Positions 16,998 to 29,364 are shown, counted from the stretch's first letter. The stretch: DNA of 64,000 nucleotides from Dichotomicrobium thermohalophilum (GCF_003550175.1 NZ_QXDF01000001.1:830501-894500); one strand, 5' to 3'. A program made the numbers and translations. Notes: a model not told the origin generated them from the sequence alone.

Positions 16998-17456
16998 ATG
17001 TACACGCCGCCTCATATTGAACCACCGGCGCGTTTGCCGGGCGTTCTCGCGACCCTTCGGGACATGCGGCGTAACGCGCTGTCAGTTCTGCCCAATGCCG
17101 CTTATCAGGAAGAGATTGTTTCCGGCACGATGGGACCGCGCCGCTGGCATTTGGTCCAGGGGCCGGAGGCGATGAAGCGGATCTTTCTCGACAACGTGGA
17201 GAACTACCCGAAATCCAGCGTCATGGTGCGCATGCTGCGGCCAGCCGCCGGCAACAGCCTGATGACGGCTTCGGGAGATGACTGGCGCTGGCAGCGCAGA
17301 GCGATCGGCCCGGTGTTCGCGTCTCGGAATATGGGCCACCTCGCGCCGATGATGGTGGAGGCCGCCGAAATCGCCGCAGCGCGCATCGCGGCCAGGCTGC
17401 CGACAGACAGAGCAAAAGGCGTGTGGCCGACCTCTATGACGAGGCCCGTGACGTGA
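16998..17456 (+). pseudogene. Cytochrome P450, N-terminal fragment only
   Basis: From ATG 16998 the first ~140 residues have a P450 N-terminal region: PPARLPGVLATLRDMRRNAL, then MGPRRWHLVQGPEAMKRIFL. The C-helix motif DDWRWQRRAIGPVF (WxxxR, contacts heme propionate) follows. The frame then departs from the family around 17400-17425 and ends at 17456. The I-helix, ExxR and heme-binding cysteine loop are absent, so no heme enzyme can form. Full P450s are 400-460 residues. A 3' deletion or fusion to unrelated DNA is the likely cause. Confidence 0.8.
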
Positions 17457-17623
17457 TGCGGCAGGGGCATGAGGCGTTCCGTAACAGGAACACGGTCGGG
17501 GCGCGCGACAGGTATGAGCGCGCGCTTGATCTTTTCCGGCGCGCGCAGCGCGAAGACACGGCGCAAATATTCGCCGACGAACTCGCCAAGCCCATTGCCC
17601 TTGTCCAGCGCAACATCTTATAG
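17423..17623 (+). CDS. Short helical fragment, unknown (possible relic)
   Basis: A 66-codon frame (GTG start) overlapping the end of the P450 fragment in another frame. It reads MADLYDEARDVMRQGHEAFR and continues RERYE/RALDLFRRAQ-like helices ending FADELAKPIALVQRNIL. The charge pattern looks like real coding sequence and resembles TPR-type helical hairpins. There is no ribosome site. It may be the remains of a gene fused to the P450 by deletion rather than an active gene. Confidence 0.3.
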   Translation: MADLYDEARDVMRQGHEAFRNRNTVGARDRYERALDLFRRAQREDTAQIFADELAKPIALVQRNIL

Positions 17624-18211
17624 CTTGTTACCGCCGGCTTCCGACCAGCCCCGCCTAGCGGACCTGCGCTTCCAGCTTAAGCCGGAGAATCTGGCCCACA
17701 TCAGCGAAAGGTCCGGGACAGCCCCGGCCGCGCCCCCTTTTTCCGGCCTAGGACAGCCGCTCGCGCACATGCTCGGCAAGCGCAAGAGCAGCGGTCAGCC
17801 CCGGACTCTCGATTCCCGATTAAGTGGCGGAATTTACTAAAATTTAACAGGTTAACCCCACAAACTATTAGTGAGTAGGAGTGCCGGCGGTCCCGATTCG
17901 TTAACGGACACGCCGAAGACTGTCGCCGCTTTGGTCTCGAGTGCTGTTTGGGGGGCTGAGCAATCTGCTGCGCGCAACTGCGCAGTGGCAAGCCAGCGCA
18001 CAGAAAATCGAGACCCGGGAGATGGCGGTTCGTGAGCCCTCGCGCGACTGTGTCGCCGCGGGTTGGCACTCGATGCGTAAGACGTTTTGAGAGGGAGACC
18101 GGAGCATGGGGTGTCTGGGGGACAATGCTCGGTCAGCTTGCCGTGGCTGAAAAGCCGCGGCGCATCCGCGACGCGATGAGCGTCCGCGGATTGCGAACTT
18201 GTGAGGCTGCC
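17624..18211. other. Decayed intergenic region before the ftsZ paralogue
   Basis: About 590 bp without an intact gene. It contains the FAD-oxidoreductase relic near 17748-17835 and an AT-rich patch (17822-17880, TAAAATTTAACAGGTTAACC) that could serve as promoter DNA. Upstream of 18212 the frame stays open back to 18032, but those codons have no family character. Confidence 0.4.
17748..17835 (-). pseudogene. C-terminal relic of an LhgO/glycine-oxidase-like FAD enzyme
   Basis: On the minus strand, starting near 17820, one frame reads GIESPGLTAALALAEHVRER and ends LS-stop at 17748-17750. GIESPGLTASLAIAEHV is the strongly conserved last segment of L-2-hydroxyglutarate-oxidase-type FAD proteins. 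The preceding codons (HLIG) are in the neighbouring frame, and nothing upstream continues the enzyme. Only the last ~25 residues survive. Confidence 0.55.
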
Positions 18212-19600
18212 ATGAGCATTCATATCGAGCCAGCGGAGCTGAGCGACGCACACCCCCGCATGATGGTGATCGGCGTTGGGGGCGCAGGCGGCAACGCCGT
18301 GAACAACATGGTGGAGGCTGGCGTCGACGGCGTCGAGTTTATCGCGGCCAACACGGACGCGCAGGAATTGTCGATGTCGATCGCTGGGGGCCGGATCCAG
18401 ATGGGCCTCGACATTACGGAAGGGCTTGGCGCGGGGCTGAAACCCGAAATCGGCGCAGCTGCCGCCGAGGAGGCGCTGGACGACATCCGCAGTTATCTCG
18501 AAGGCGTGCAAATCCTCTTCATCACTGCGGGAATGGGCGGCGGCACGGGCACGGGCGCCGCGCCAGTCATCGCGCGGGCGGCGAAGGACATGGGCATCCT
18601 GACCGTTGCGGTCGTGACCAAGCCCTTCAAGTTCGAGGGGCAGCGGCGGATGAAATATGCCGACAAGGGCATCGCCGCCCTCGCCGCGCAAGTTGACACT
18701 GTTCTGGTAATCCCGAACCAGAACCTCTTCCGCGTCGCTAGCAAAACGACGACCTTTGCCGATGCCTTCGACCGCGCGAACGACGTGCTACGTTCCGGCG
18801 TGTCCTGCATCACCGAGCTGATGATCAACGAAGGACTCAGTCGTCTGGACCTTGCGGATATCAAGGCCGTCATGCAGAACATGGGCACGACCATGATCGG
18901 CGCAGGCGACGCTGCAGACGACTTCGGCGCGACGGAGAGCGCCGAGCTGGCGGTGTCGAACTGGTTGCTGGAAGACGGCTCGATGAACGTTGCAGAGGGC
19001 CTGCTCACCAGCATTATCGGTAATCAGGACCATCTCATCCTGTACCAGGCGCATGAGGCGGCGGAAGTGGTCCAACGTCAGCTTGTGGCCGACGATATCC
19101 CGAGCATCCAGGCCGACGAGACGGCGCATGACGGATCGCCGCTGCGCACGGGGCTGAACGTCTCCAACGACATGGCATCCGGTGGCCGGGTTGACACCCC
19201 CTATCGGTGGCGGCAAGCCGATGACTGTCTGGCAAGTCACGCCGATGTCAGCTGCAATCAGCACGATCAGGCAACCGAGCGCGCGTTGTCCGGGGCGGCA
19301 ACCCGGCCGAACACGCGCAAAGCGGCGTTACGCGCGTGGGTCGAACGACGTCTTGCAGAGCAAAGGGACCGGATCGCACGTACCATGCGCAGCGTCGGCC
19401 CGGTCTGGGGGGAGCTTGTCAACGCCATTGCTGACTTCGGCGACGCCTGCTCACCTCGCCGTGAGAGGACACGGAATGCCATCGAGCGGATTCTTTCACC
19501 GCTGCACGACTTCCGGCGCATGGTGTTGCGAAATGAATTCCCTGCGACCAAGCAGATGAGTGCGGTGTGCCTGGTCGCAACTCTTTACTATTTCTTGTGA
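18212..19600 (+). CDS. ftsZ: Aberrant FtsZ paralogue
   Basis: 462 residues from ATG 18212 (GTGAGG upstream). The GTP-binding half is well kept: VIGVGGAGGNAVNNM (20-33), ANTDAQEL, and the tubulin signature GMGGGTGTGAAPVI (107-120). In the catalytic T7 loop, NVDFADVR is RLDLADIK: Asn is Arg211, while Asp213 and Asp216 remain. The C-terminal domain begins normally (TTMIGAGDAADDFGATESAE) but diverges after ~300, losing the usual NIIxGATFD...VSVVATGI core. An unrelated Arg-rich tail (~330-462) follows. The canonical C-terminal peptide that binds FtsA/ZipA is not seen. It is likely a second, non-essential FtsZ or a decaying copy; GTP binding is plausible, GTPase and polymerisation are doubtful. Confidence 0.82.
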   Translation: MSIHIEPAELSDAHPRMMVIGVGGAGGNAVNNMVEAGVDGVEFIAANTDAQELSMSIAGGRIQMGLDITEGLGAGLKPEIGAAAAEEALDDIRSYLEGVQILFITAGMGGGTGTGAAPVIARAAKDMGILTVAVVTKPFKFEGQRRMKYADKGIAALAAQVDTVLVIPNQNLFRVASKTTTFADAFDRANDVLRSGVSCITELMINEGLSRLDLADIKAVMQNMGTTMIGAGDAADDFGATESAELAVSNWLLEDGSMNVAEGLLTSIIGNQDHLILYQAHEAAEVVQRQLVADDIPSIQADETAHDGSPLRTGLNVSNDMASGGRVDTPYRWRQADDCLASHADVSCNQHDQATERALSGAATRPNTRKAALRAWVERRLAEQRDRIARTMRSVGPVWGELVNAIADFGDACSPRRERTRNAIERILSPLHDFRRMVLRNEFPATKQMSAVCLVATLYYFL

Positions 19601-20071
19601 GTCCGTAGCCAGGTCGCGACGACAATAGCATCCCTGTTCGGGTGCAACCGAAAAACTGGCCGCATAGGGTCACCCCCGGGGGCACGGGACCACACTGCTC
19701 CCGGCCCGGAGCAGCGCGATCCGCGTGTGAGGCTTAGGTCTCCGCTCGGAATGGGGCCTGCTTTCTCGCAAAGAGATCAGAAGTGCGGTGGAAAGACGAA
19801 CGACGCATCAGCGACCGCCGAACGGAGGACAGGCGCGGCTCCAGCAGAGCGAGAAAGGACCCGCAACTGGCAGGCTGGCCAGATCGTCGCCGCGCCACGT
19901 TCATCAGACCGCACGATGCAGACGCGGGGGAGATACTTCTCGTTTACCAAAATCATTGGACGAGGCTGGCGTTCCTGTCCGGCGTCGCTACAATCAAATT
20001 ATCTAAAATTATAACAGAAACATCACGGCCACTGCATGCGGCTCAGTTCGCTTCTTGAAGGAGGGGTATTC
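19601..20071. other. Gene-poor region after the ftsZ paralogue
   Basis: About 470 bp. Several short frames overlap in 19727-20058 but none is convincing. One (from GTG 19783) opens VRWKDERR...TEDRRGSS, faintly like the MRWxxRR...EDRRG start of YpfJ-type zinc metallopeptidases, and then loses any similarity. The 60 bp before 20072 are AT-rich and probably hold the promoter of the next gene. Confidence 0.35.
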
Positions 20072-20422
20072 ATGAGGGGCATGGCTGCCATCTGTGCGGT
20101 GCTTCTGTTCGCGATCTTTTCAGCGGATGGCGCATTGGCCGCGACCCATCAGGTCCCCGTCGAAGCACCTGCGATAAGTATTGGGGAGTCCTCGCGGAAC
20201 AGCGATATTAATCACCTCCGGTTGGCTGACGGCGGATTTATCTCCGGGCTTGCCGTGGGGGTTATTGGTTCGCTGATCGTCCAGGGCATCGACGGCGACA
20301 GACACAGATATTATCGACGTCGCTACCGGAGCTGCCGTTATTGGCACTATCGCTGCGGTGAGGATTGGGGATATCACAGCCGAGATTACTACGGCTGCAT
20401 GCGTTATCACCGCTGCCGATAG
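20072..20422 (+). CDS. Small secreted Tyr/Arg/His/Cys-rich protein
   Basis: 116 residues. ATG 20072 is chosen over 20036 because GAAGGAGGGG lies 8-13 bases upstream and the signal peptide (MRGMAAICAVLLFAIFSADG, cut near ALA-ATH) then starts correctly. A hydrophobic stretch GFISGLAVGVIGSLIVQGI precedes a C-terminal block very rich in Tyr, Arg, His and Cys (RHRYYRRRYRSCRYWHYRCG). Similar compositions occur in short rhizobial exported proteins such as the BA14K or GCG_CRPN types, but no family is assigned. Four cysteines could form disulfides in the periplasm. It stands alone. Confidence 0.65.
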   Translation: MRGMAAICAVLLFAIFSADGALAATHQVPVEAPAISIGESSRNSDINHLRLADGGFISGLAVGVIGSLIVQGIDGDRHRYYRRRYRSCRYWHYRCGEDWGYHSRDYYGCMRYHRCR

Positions 20423-20729
20423 CGGGAGCGCACGGCTGACCGACCTTCGTGCAACCAATCCTTAGCGGCACCCAGCGGGATTAAAAGCAGCGGGCCTGAC
20501 CAAGCCGAGGGCCAGCGGCTGCCCCGCGGTCAGCGCGGCGCGGCGGATTCAACCGCGACGAGCGAAAAGATCACCCTGGATATCAATCGGCCAAAGCTCT
20601 CCGAAACCGATATCGCGCGGCTGCGCGCCGCGAACTCCGGCAGCCATCGGGCGAGCGAATAGCGGTGCGTCCAAGGCGCACTTCCTGCGAGCGGTGGGGC
20701 GACGACGACAGTCTGGAGTATTGCCACCC
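20423..20729. other. Intergenic region with a possible coding relic
   Basis: After the TAG of the preceding gene, the same frame stays open for 79 codons to a second TAG at 20660-20662. It ends in coding-like sequence (TSEKITLDINRPKLSETDIA). No ATG or ribosome site lies in it. It may be the tail of a lost gene. The remaining ~70 bp lead into the gene at 20730. Confidence 0.3.
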
Positions 20730-21038
20730 ATGATCTTGGCGACAGCAACCCGATGGAGGCTCTTGGCTATTGTGAGCGGAGGGCTCGTGGGCGCCGCATG
20801 TCTTGGTGGGCCGCGAACGGGTCTTGCTCAGGACATTGAGGAGACAGCCAAGGACATCATCGCCGCGCAGATACGCTCGCAAGCATACAGGTGCGAGAAC
20901 CCGAGGGGCGCGCAAAGGGATCCCGAGCATTCAAGGCCGGACGAACCCGTCTGGATCCTCGATTGTGAAAACCACTCATATCGCGTTCGCCTCGTGCCCA
21001 ATCAGGCGGCGAAGGTCGAGACACTCGGCGCGGGCTAG
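20730..21038 (+). CDS. Small secreted protein, conserved-hypothetical type
   Basis: 102 residues from ATG 20730. The signal peptide ATRWRLLAIVSGGLVGAACL is followed by a likely cleavage at GLA-QDI. The mature part has a helix (DIEETAKDIIAAQIRSQ), a Cys, and the C-terminal motif WILDCENHSYRVRLVPNQAA ending KVETL. I know this VWxLxCxNxxYRVRLVPxxAAxVExL pattern from many short periplasmic proteins of alphaproteobacteria with no assigned role. Two cysteines could pair. It converges with ligA about 100 bp downstream. Confidence 0.65.
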   Translation: MILATATRWRLLAIVSGGLVGAACLGGPRTGLAQDIEETAKDIIAAQIRSQAYRCENPRGAQRDPEHSRPDEPVWILDCENHSYRVRLVPNQAAKVETLGAG

Positions 21039-21137
21039 CGTGCGTTCAGTGAGGCGGTGCGCGACAGCCCTGCGCGGCTGGCCACAGTCAGGCCCGCCCG
21101 CCGTTGCATTCCTCTTCTGCGCCTTCTGGTCGGGCGT

Positions 21138-24880
<3,743 letters not shown>

Positions 24881-25041
24881 CGGTCCTCCTCAACGGCCGC
24901 GCTGGGCGAAATTGCGCAGGTCGCATCATTTTCCGTGGCAGGGGGATAAGCGCGCATTAATGGCTGTCAAAGGCGCAACCAAAACGCGCTGTGTTCGTTT
25001 TTGGATCGAAAGGCGCGCTGGACCAGAAGCGGAGGGGAGGA

Positions 25042-25245
25042 ATGGCTGAAACCACGCCGAAACGAAACCGATTGACACCCTGGTTCATCGGATTGGCCAT
25101 CGTGCTGGCGGCTGTGATCTTCATCGGTTACCGGTGGACGGCAACGGAGTGTCCCGCGCCGACATTCATCGAGTTCGGCGTGCTGGTCATTCTACCCGTG
25201 ATCTATCTGGTGCTGATGTATCTGACGCTGAGCAGCCAACGGTAG
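25042..25245 (+). CDS. Small two-helix membrane protein
   Basis: 67 residues from ATG 25042, with the strong ribosome site GGAGGGGAGG directly upstream. Two predicted membrane helices (PWFIGLAIVLAAVIFIGY and EFGVLVILPVIYLVLMYLTL) are joined by a short loop with one Cys (TATECPAPTF). It is divergent from polX, with about 160 bp between. Family not recognised; the start and helices are clear, the function is not. Confidence 0.6.
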   Translation: MAETTPKRNRLTPWFIGLAIVLAAVIFIGYRWTATECPAPTFIEFGVLVILPVIYLVLMYLTLSSQR

Positions 25246-25327
25246 AGAGACGGCAATGGGCTGGCGCATTGGCGTTCTCACGGCTACGCTGATCAGCTGA
25301 TCGTCAATAGCCCATCAACAGTCCGCC

Positions 25328-26554
25328 ATGCCGCCTAGCGACTATGACCAGGAAAAGCGTAAACCCGCGCTCGAAGGCATCCGCGTTCTCGACCTCGCCA
25401 CCTTCGTCGCAGCGCCGTTTGCCGCCACGCTCATGTCCGAGTTCGGCGCGGAGGTCATCAAGATCGAGCATCCCAAGGGCGGTGATCCGTGGCGACGCTA
25501 TGGGACGCCCACCGAGGATGGCGACAGTCTGGCGTGGAAGAGCGAGTCGCGGAACAAGCGCTCCCTGACGCTGGATCTGGGCGATGCACGCGGGCGCGAG
25601 GTGTTCAAGCGGTTGGCGGCAAGTGCGGACGTGGTCGCGGAGAACTTTCGGCCGGGGAAGCTGGAGTCATGGGATCTTGGATGGGACGCTCTCGGCGAGG
25701 TCAACCCGCGCCTTGTCCTGCTGCGCGTCTCGGGCTTCGGCCAGACCGGACCTTACCGCGACCGGCCGGGCTTCGCGCGGATCGCGCACGCGTTCGGCGG
25801 ACTGACGCACCTCGCCGGGATGCCGGACGGCCCGCCTGTCACCCCCGGCTCGACCTCGCTGGCGGACTACATCACAGGGCTGTTCGGCGCGGTCGGCGTG
25901 CTGGTGGCGCTACGCGCGCGGGACCGCGATGGGCTGGGCCAGGTGGTCGACGTCTCGCTCTACGAGTCGATCTTCCGCGTGCTCGACGAGATCGCGCCGG
26001 CTTACGCCGCCACCGGGCGGGTCCGTGGGCGCGAGGGGCTGAAGACGCTTTATGCCTGCCCGCATGGCCAGTACCAGACCGCCGAGGGCCACTGGGTCGC
26101 GGTCGCCTGCACGTCCGACAGGATGTTCGCACGCTTCGCCGAGATGATGGGCCAGCCGGAACTGGCGGCCGAGGATCGCTTCGGCAATGTGCAAAAGCGG
26201 CTGGCCGCGCTCGACGAGGTGGACGGCATCGTCACGGACTATATCCGCTCGCAGCCGCGCGAGGCGTTTCTGGCGCGCTGCCTCGACTTCGGGGTGCCCG
26301 CCGCGCCCGTGAATACTATCGCCGACATCTTCGCCGATCCGCATATCCGCGAGCGCGGCACGCTGCTGGAGGTTGATGACGGCGCGGGCGGGACCATCAC
26401 GGTGCCGAATGTCGTCGCCCGGCTGTCCGAGACGCCGGGCCAGGTGCGTGCGAGCGGCCCTGCGCTGGGCGAGGCGACCGATACGGTGCTGCGCGAGATG
26501 GCCGGGCTGTCCGACGATGACATCCGCGCGCTGCGCGAAGCTGGCGTGATCTAG
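25328..26554 (+). CDS. CaiB/BaiF-type (class III) CoA-transferase
   Basis: 408 residues, normal family length. The N-terminal CoA-binding part reads GIRVLDLATFVAAPFAATLM, GAEVIKIEHPKGGDPWR and ENFRPGKLESWDLG. The catalytic Asp is expected in TSLADYITGLFGAVG, as in formyl-CoA and carnitine CoA-transferases. The enzyme moves CoA between carboxylic acids. Substrates cannot be read from the sequence. Two metabolic genes (carboxymuconolactone-decarboxylase-like and gamma-glutamyltransferase) follow on the same strand, but a low-GC stretch separates them, so no operon is claimed. Confidence 0.9.
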   Translation: MPPSDYDQEKRKPALEGIRVLDLATFVAAPFAATLMSEFGAEVIKIEHPKGGDPWRRYGTPTEDGDSLAWKSESRNKRSLTLDLGDARGREVFKRLAASADVVAENFRPGKLESWDLGWDALGEVNPRLVLLRVSGFGQTGPYRDRPGFARIAHAFGGLTHLAGMPDGPPVTPGSTSLADYITGLFGAVGVLVALRARDRDGLGQVVDVSLYESIFRVLDEIAPAYAATGRVRGREGLKTLYACPHGQYQTAEGHWVAVACTSDRMFARFAEMMGQPELAAEDRFGNVQKRLAALDEVDGIVTDYIRSQPREAFLARCLDFGVPAAPVNTIADIFADPHIRERGTLLEVDDGAGGTITVPNVVARLSETPGQVRASGPALGEATDTVLREMAGLSDDDIRALREAGVI

Positions 26555-26679
26555 CGTAGAAACGGCATATGCGTTATACAAACGAGTTCTCAGCTTTGCG
26601 CCAAAGTAACCACATCCGATTTACAGGCTTGCCTGAAACTGTTATCATTATTCAAAAAGTCGATGTTCTTGGGGGTGCG

Positions 26680-26877
26680 ATGCGGCGGGTGATACAGTGG
26701 GAGCAAGTAGCTGCCACCGCCTACGGCGTGGGCGGTATTGCGACATTCGTATACCTCACGTTTTTCGATGACGTTGTTTATAATTGGTGGAATTGGATTC
26801 TCATTATTCCAATTAACTTATTCCTCGCACATATTTGGCCTATTTATTGGTTATTTTTGCGTCCAATCTTCGAGTGA
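26680..26877 (+). CDS. Small membrane protein in a low-GC islet
   Basis: 65 residues from ATG 26680 with GGGGGTG just upstream; an in-frame ATG at 26569 is less likely. One hydrophobic helix (TAYGVGGIATFVYLTFF) and a Trp/Ile-rich second segment (NWWNWILIIPINLFLAHI, then WPIYWLFLRPIFE) suggest two membrane passes. The codons are AT-rich, unlike the neighbours, so it may be recently acquired. A short AGCTA/TAGCT hairpin followed by a T run (26895-26925) could terminate it. Function unknown. Confidence 0.55.
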   Translation: MRRVIQWEQVAATAYGVGGIATFVYLTFFDDVVYNWWNWILIIPINLFLAHIWPIYWLFLRPIFE

Positions 26878-26880
26878 CAA

Positions 26881-27157
26881 ATGTGGGCTAGAAAGCTAAT
26901 ATAGCTATAGCATTCGTCTTTTTTGGCTGTGAAATATTTAAATATCTCTAGAAATATTATTCAAGTTTGACCCTGCAGCGGGGCTGCTATCCGAGTTCAT
27001 TTCTCGAATATAATGTCTTTATTGCCAAATCACAAGTAAACTGCCGTGCGGCGCTTCTCCCTGTCGAGTCTTAATTGTTACTTGAGCGGGCCTGCGCCGT
27101 GGTGCACTGTGCCAGACCACAATAACAAGCCAGCGCGTGCAGACAGGGAGGAGATGC
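26881..27157. other. Low-GC intergenic stretch
   Basis: About 275 bp, clearly AT-richer than the rest of the window up to about 27030 (many AAATAT and TATTTAAATATC runs). No gene is visible. It could carry the promoter of the gene at 27158, whose ribosome site GGGAGGAG lies at its end. Confidence 0.45.
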
Positions 27158-27538
27158 ATGGACGACAAGCTGTTCGAGAAGGGGCTGGAGCGGCGCAAGG
27201 CCACGCTCGGCGCATCCTATGTCGAGAAGAACCTCGCTGACGCCGACGACTTCAACCGCCCGTTTCAGGAGGCGATGACCGCGTGGTGTTGGGGGTTCGG
27301 CTGGGGCGACGACACGATTGACGCCAAGACCCGCTCGATGATGAACCTCGCCATGATCGGTGCGCTCGGCAAGATGGAGGAGTTTCAGATCCACACGCGC
27401 GGCGCGCTTAACAACGGGGTCAGCGTCGAGGAAATCCGGGCGATCATCCATGTGGTCGGGATCTATTGCGGCGTGCCGCAGGCGCTGGAATGCTTCCGCG
27501 CCGCGCGCAAGGTGCTCGAAGAAGCCGGCAAGCTTTAG
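27158..27538 (+). CDS. Carboxymuconolactone decarboxylase-family protein
   Basis: 126 residues from the ATG after GGGAGGAGATGC. It has the PcaC/CMD helical pattern: KTRSMMNLAMIGALGKMEEF, IHTRGALNNGVSVEEIRAII, HVVGIYCGVPQALECFRAAR. It has no CxxC pair of AhpD type, so a peroxidase role is unlikely. 4-carboxymuconolactone decarboxylase in beta-ketoadipate catabolism is the named family, but many members have other roles and no pca genes lie nearby. The ggt gene starts 20 bp downstream. Confidence 0.88.
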   Translation: MDDKLFEKGLERRKATLGASYVEKNLADADDFNRPFQEAMTAWCWGFGWGDDTIDAKTRSMMNLAMIGALGKMEEFQIHTRGALNNGVSVEEIRAIIHVVGIYCGVPQALECFRAARKVLEEAGKL

Positions 27539-27557
27539 CGTCTGCCCGGGGGCACTG

Positions 27558-29297
27558 ATGGGCAAGGCATTCTGGCTTGGCCTCGCCATCGCGATCGCCG
27601 TGATGGCGCTGGCCAACTCCGCCTTCGGGCAGGATCAGCGCGCCGAACCGGAAGCAGCATCCGGGCGCGCGGAGAAAATGCTGGTGCGCGGCCAGCAGCA
27701 GATGGTGGTCGCCGCGCACCCTCTGGCATCGCGGGCCGGGCGCGAGATGCTGCGCGCGGGCGGGACGGCGATGGACGCCGCAATTGCCGCGCAGATGGTG
27801 CTCAACGTCGTCGAGCCGCAGTCCTCGGGCATCGGCGGCGGCGCCTTCCTGCTTTACTGGGACGCCGAGACCGAAACGCTCACCGCCTATGACGGCCGGG
27901 AGGTTGCGCCGCGCGCGGCGACGCCTGATCGCTTCCTGGATGAGGAGGGCGCGAGGCTGCCCTTTGGCGTGGCGAGCACGGGCGGGCTGGCCGTCGGCGT
28001 GCCCGGGCTGTTGCGGATGCTGGAGATGGCGCATCGCGCCCATGGCCGGCTGGACTGGACGGCGCTGTTCGACCCGGCGATCGACGCGGCGGACAGAGGC
28101 TTTGAGGTCACGGCACGACTGAACATGCTGCTGCGCCGCAGCGCCGAGCGGCTGGGGCCGCGGGCGCGCAGCTACTTCTTCGGACCGCAGGGCGCACCTG
28201 TCGCGCCGGGCCGACGGCTGCGCAACGCGGACCTGGCCGAGACCTTCCGGCGGATCGCGGCGGGCGGAGCGGATGCGTTCTACCGCGGGCCGATCGCGCA
28301 GGACATCGTCGAGACGGTGCGGAGCGCCGCGCGAAACCCCGGCGACATGACTCTGGCCGATCTTGCGGACTACCGTGCGAAGGCGCGTGAACCGGTCTGC
28401 GGGCCGTATCGCGCCTACCGGGTCTGCGGGATGGGGCCGCCGACGTCTGGCGGGCTGACCGTGCTGCAGGTGCTGATGATGCTGGAGCGGTTCGATCTCG
28501 GGGAGGAGCCGCTGAACGGCCGGGCGCTGCACCTGATCGCTGAAGCGCAGAAGCTCGCCTATGCGGACCGCGGCAAGTACATGGCGGATGCCGATTTCGT
28601 CGACGTGCCCAAGGGGCTGATCGACCGCGACTATCTGCGCGCGCGCAGCGAACGCATCTCGCCGCACCGCGCGATGGACCGCGCCGCGCCCGGAGATCCG
28701 CCGGGCAGTGAAGGCGTCTTCGGCAACGGCGAGAGCGCCGACCAGCCGGGCACCAGCCATATCTCGGTCATCGACGCGCAGGGCAATGTCGTCTCTATGA
28801 CCTCCTCGATCGAGCGGGCATTCGGCTCCGGGCTGATGGTGCGCGGCTTCCTGCTGAATAACCAGCTGACAGACTTCTCCTTCCGGCCGACTGACGCCGA
28901 CGGGCGCCCGGTCGCCAATCGGGTCGAAGCCGGCAAGCGACCGCGCAGCTCGATGTCGCCGACGGTCGCCTTCGCGGACGAGGAACCGGCCATGGTGACT
29001 GGCTCGCCTGGCGGGAGCCGGATCATCCTCTACACGCTCAAATCCCTGATCGGCGCGATCGACTGGAAGCTGGACGCGCAGGAGGCAGTGTCATTGCCGA
29101 ACTTCGGGAGCCGTGGCGGGCGGCTCGACCTGGAGGCGGGCCACGACTGGACGCCACAGGCCGAACGGCTGCGGGGGTTGGGGCACAATCTCCGCGAGAC
29201 GCCGATGACCTCCGGTATCCACATGATCATCGCGCGCGACGGTGTTCTCGAAGGCGGGGCCGACCCGCGCCGCGACGGCATGGCGCTCGCCGATTAG
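27558..29297 (+). CDS. ggt: Gamma-glutamyltransferase, periplasmic
   Basis: 579 residues. The signal peptide (MGKAFWLGLAIAIAVMALAN, cut near AFG-QD) precedes the large-subunit region (ASRAGREMLRAGGTAMDAAI, VEPQSSGIGGGAFLLY). The autoprocessing site follows at GTSHISVID, where Thr399 becomes the N-terminal nucleophile of the small subunit. Next come SSIERAFGSGLMVRGFLLNN and the PGGSRII oxyanion segment. The enzyme cleaves glutathione and other gamma-glutamyl compounds in the periplasm. The frame is open upstream, but 27558 gives the correct signal peptide. It is likely co-transcribed with the gene at 27158. Confidence 0.93.
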   Translation: MGKAFWLGLAIAIAVMALANSAFGQDQRAEPEAASGRAEKMLVRGQQQMVVAAHPLASRAGREMLRAGGTAMDAAIAAQMVLNVVEPQSSGIGGGAFLLYWDAETETLTAYDGREVAPRAATPDRFLDEEGARLPFGVASTGGLAVGVPGLLRMLEMAHRAHGRLDWTALFDPAIDAADRGFEVTARLNMLLRRSAERLGPRARSYFFGPQGAPVAPGRRLRNADLAETFRRIAAGGADAFYRGPIAQDIVETVRSAARNPGDMTLADLADYRAKAREPVCGPYRAYRVCGMGPPTSGGLTVLQVLMMLERFDLGEEPLNGRALHLIAEAQKLAYADRGKYMADADFVDVPKGLIDRDYLRARSERISPHRAMDRAAPGDPPGSEGVFGNGESADQPGTSHISVIDAQGNVVSMTSSIERAFGSGLMVRGFLLNNQLTDFSFRPTDADGRPVANRVEAGKRPRSSMSPTVAFADEEPAMVTGSPGGSRIILYTLKSLIGAIDWKLDAQEAVSLPNFGSRGGRLDLEAGHDWTPQAERLRGLGHNLRETPMTSGIHMIIARDGVLEGGADPRRDGMALAD

Positions 29298-29364
29298 TGG
29301 CCCTCGACACAAACACATGACGCGACCTGCCCGGCGCATGTAAGCTCGGGGCAGGAGGCGACGC

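Noticed and set aside
19783-20058. Possible start of a YpfJ-like zinc metallopeptidase (VRWKDERR...EDRRGSS)
   Set aside because: Only ~20 residues resemble the family start; no HEXXH or later region follows, so the match may be chance.
27444-28760. 438-codon minus-strand frame opposite ggt
   Set aside because: The plus strand encodes a complete gamma-glutamyltransferase with signal peptide and catalytic Thr; the antisense frame has no motif.
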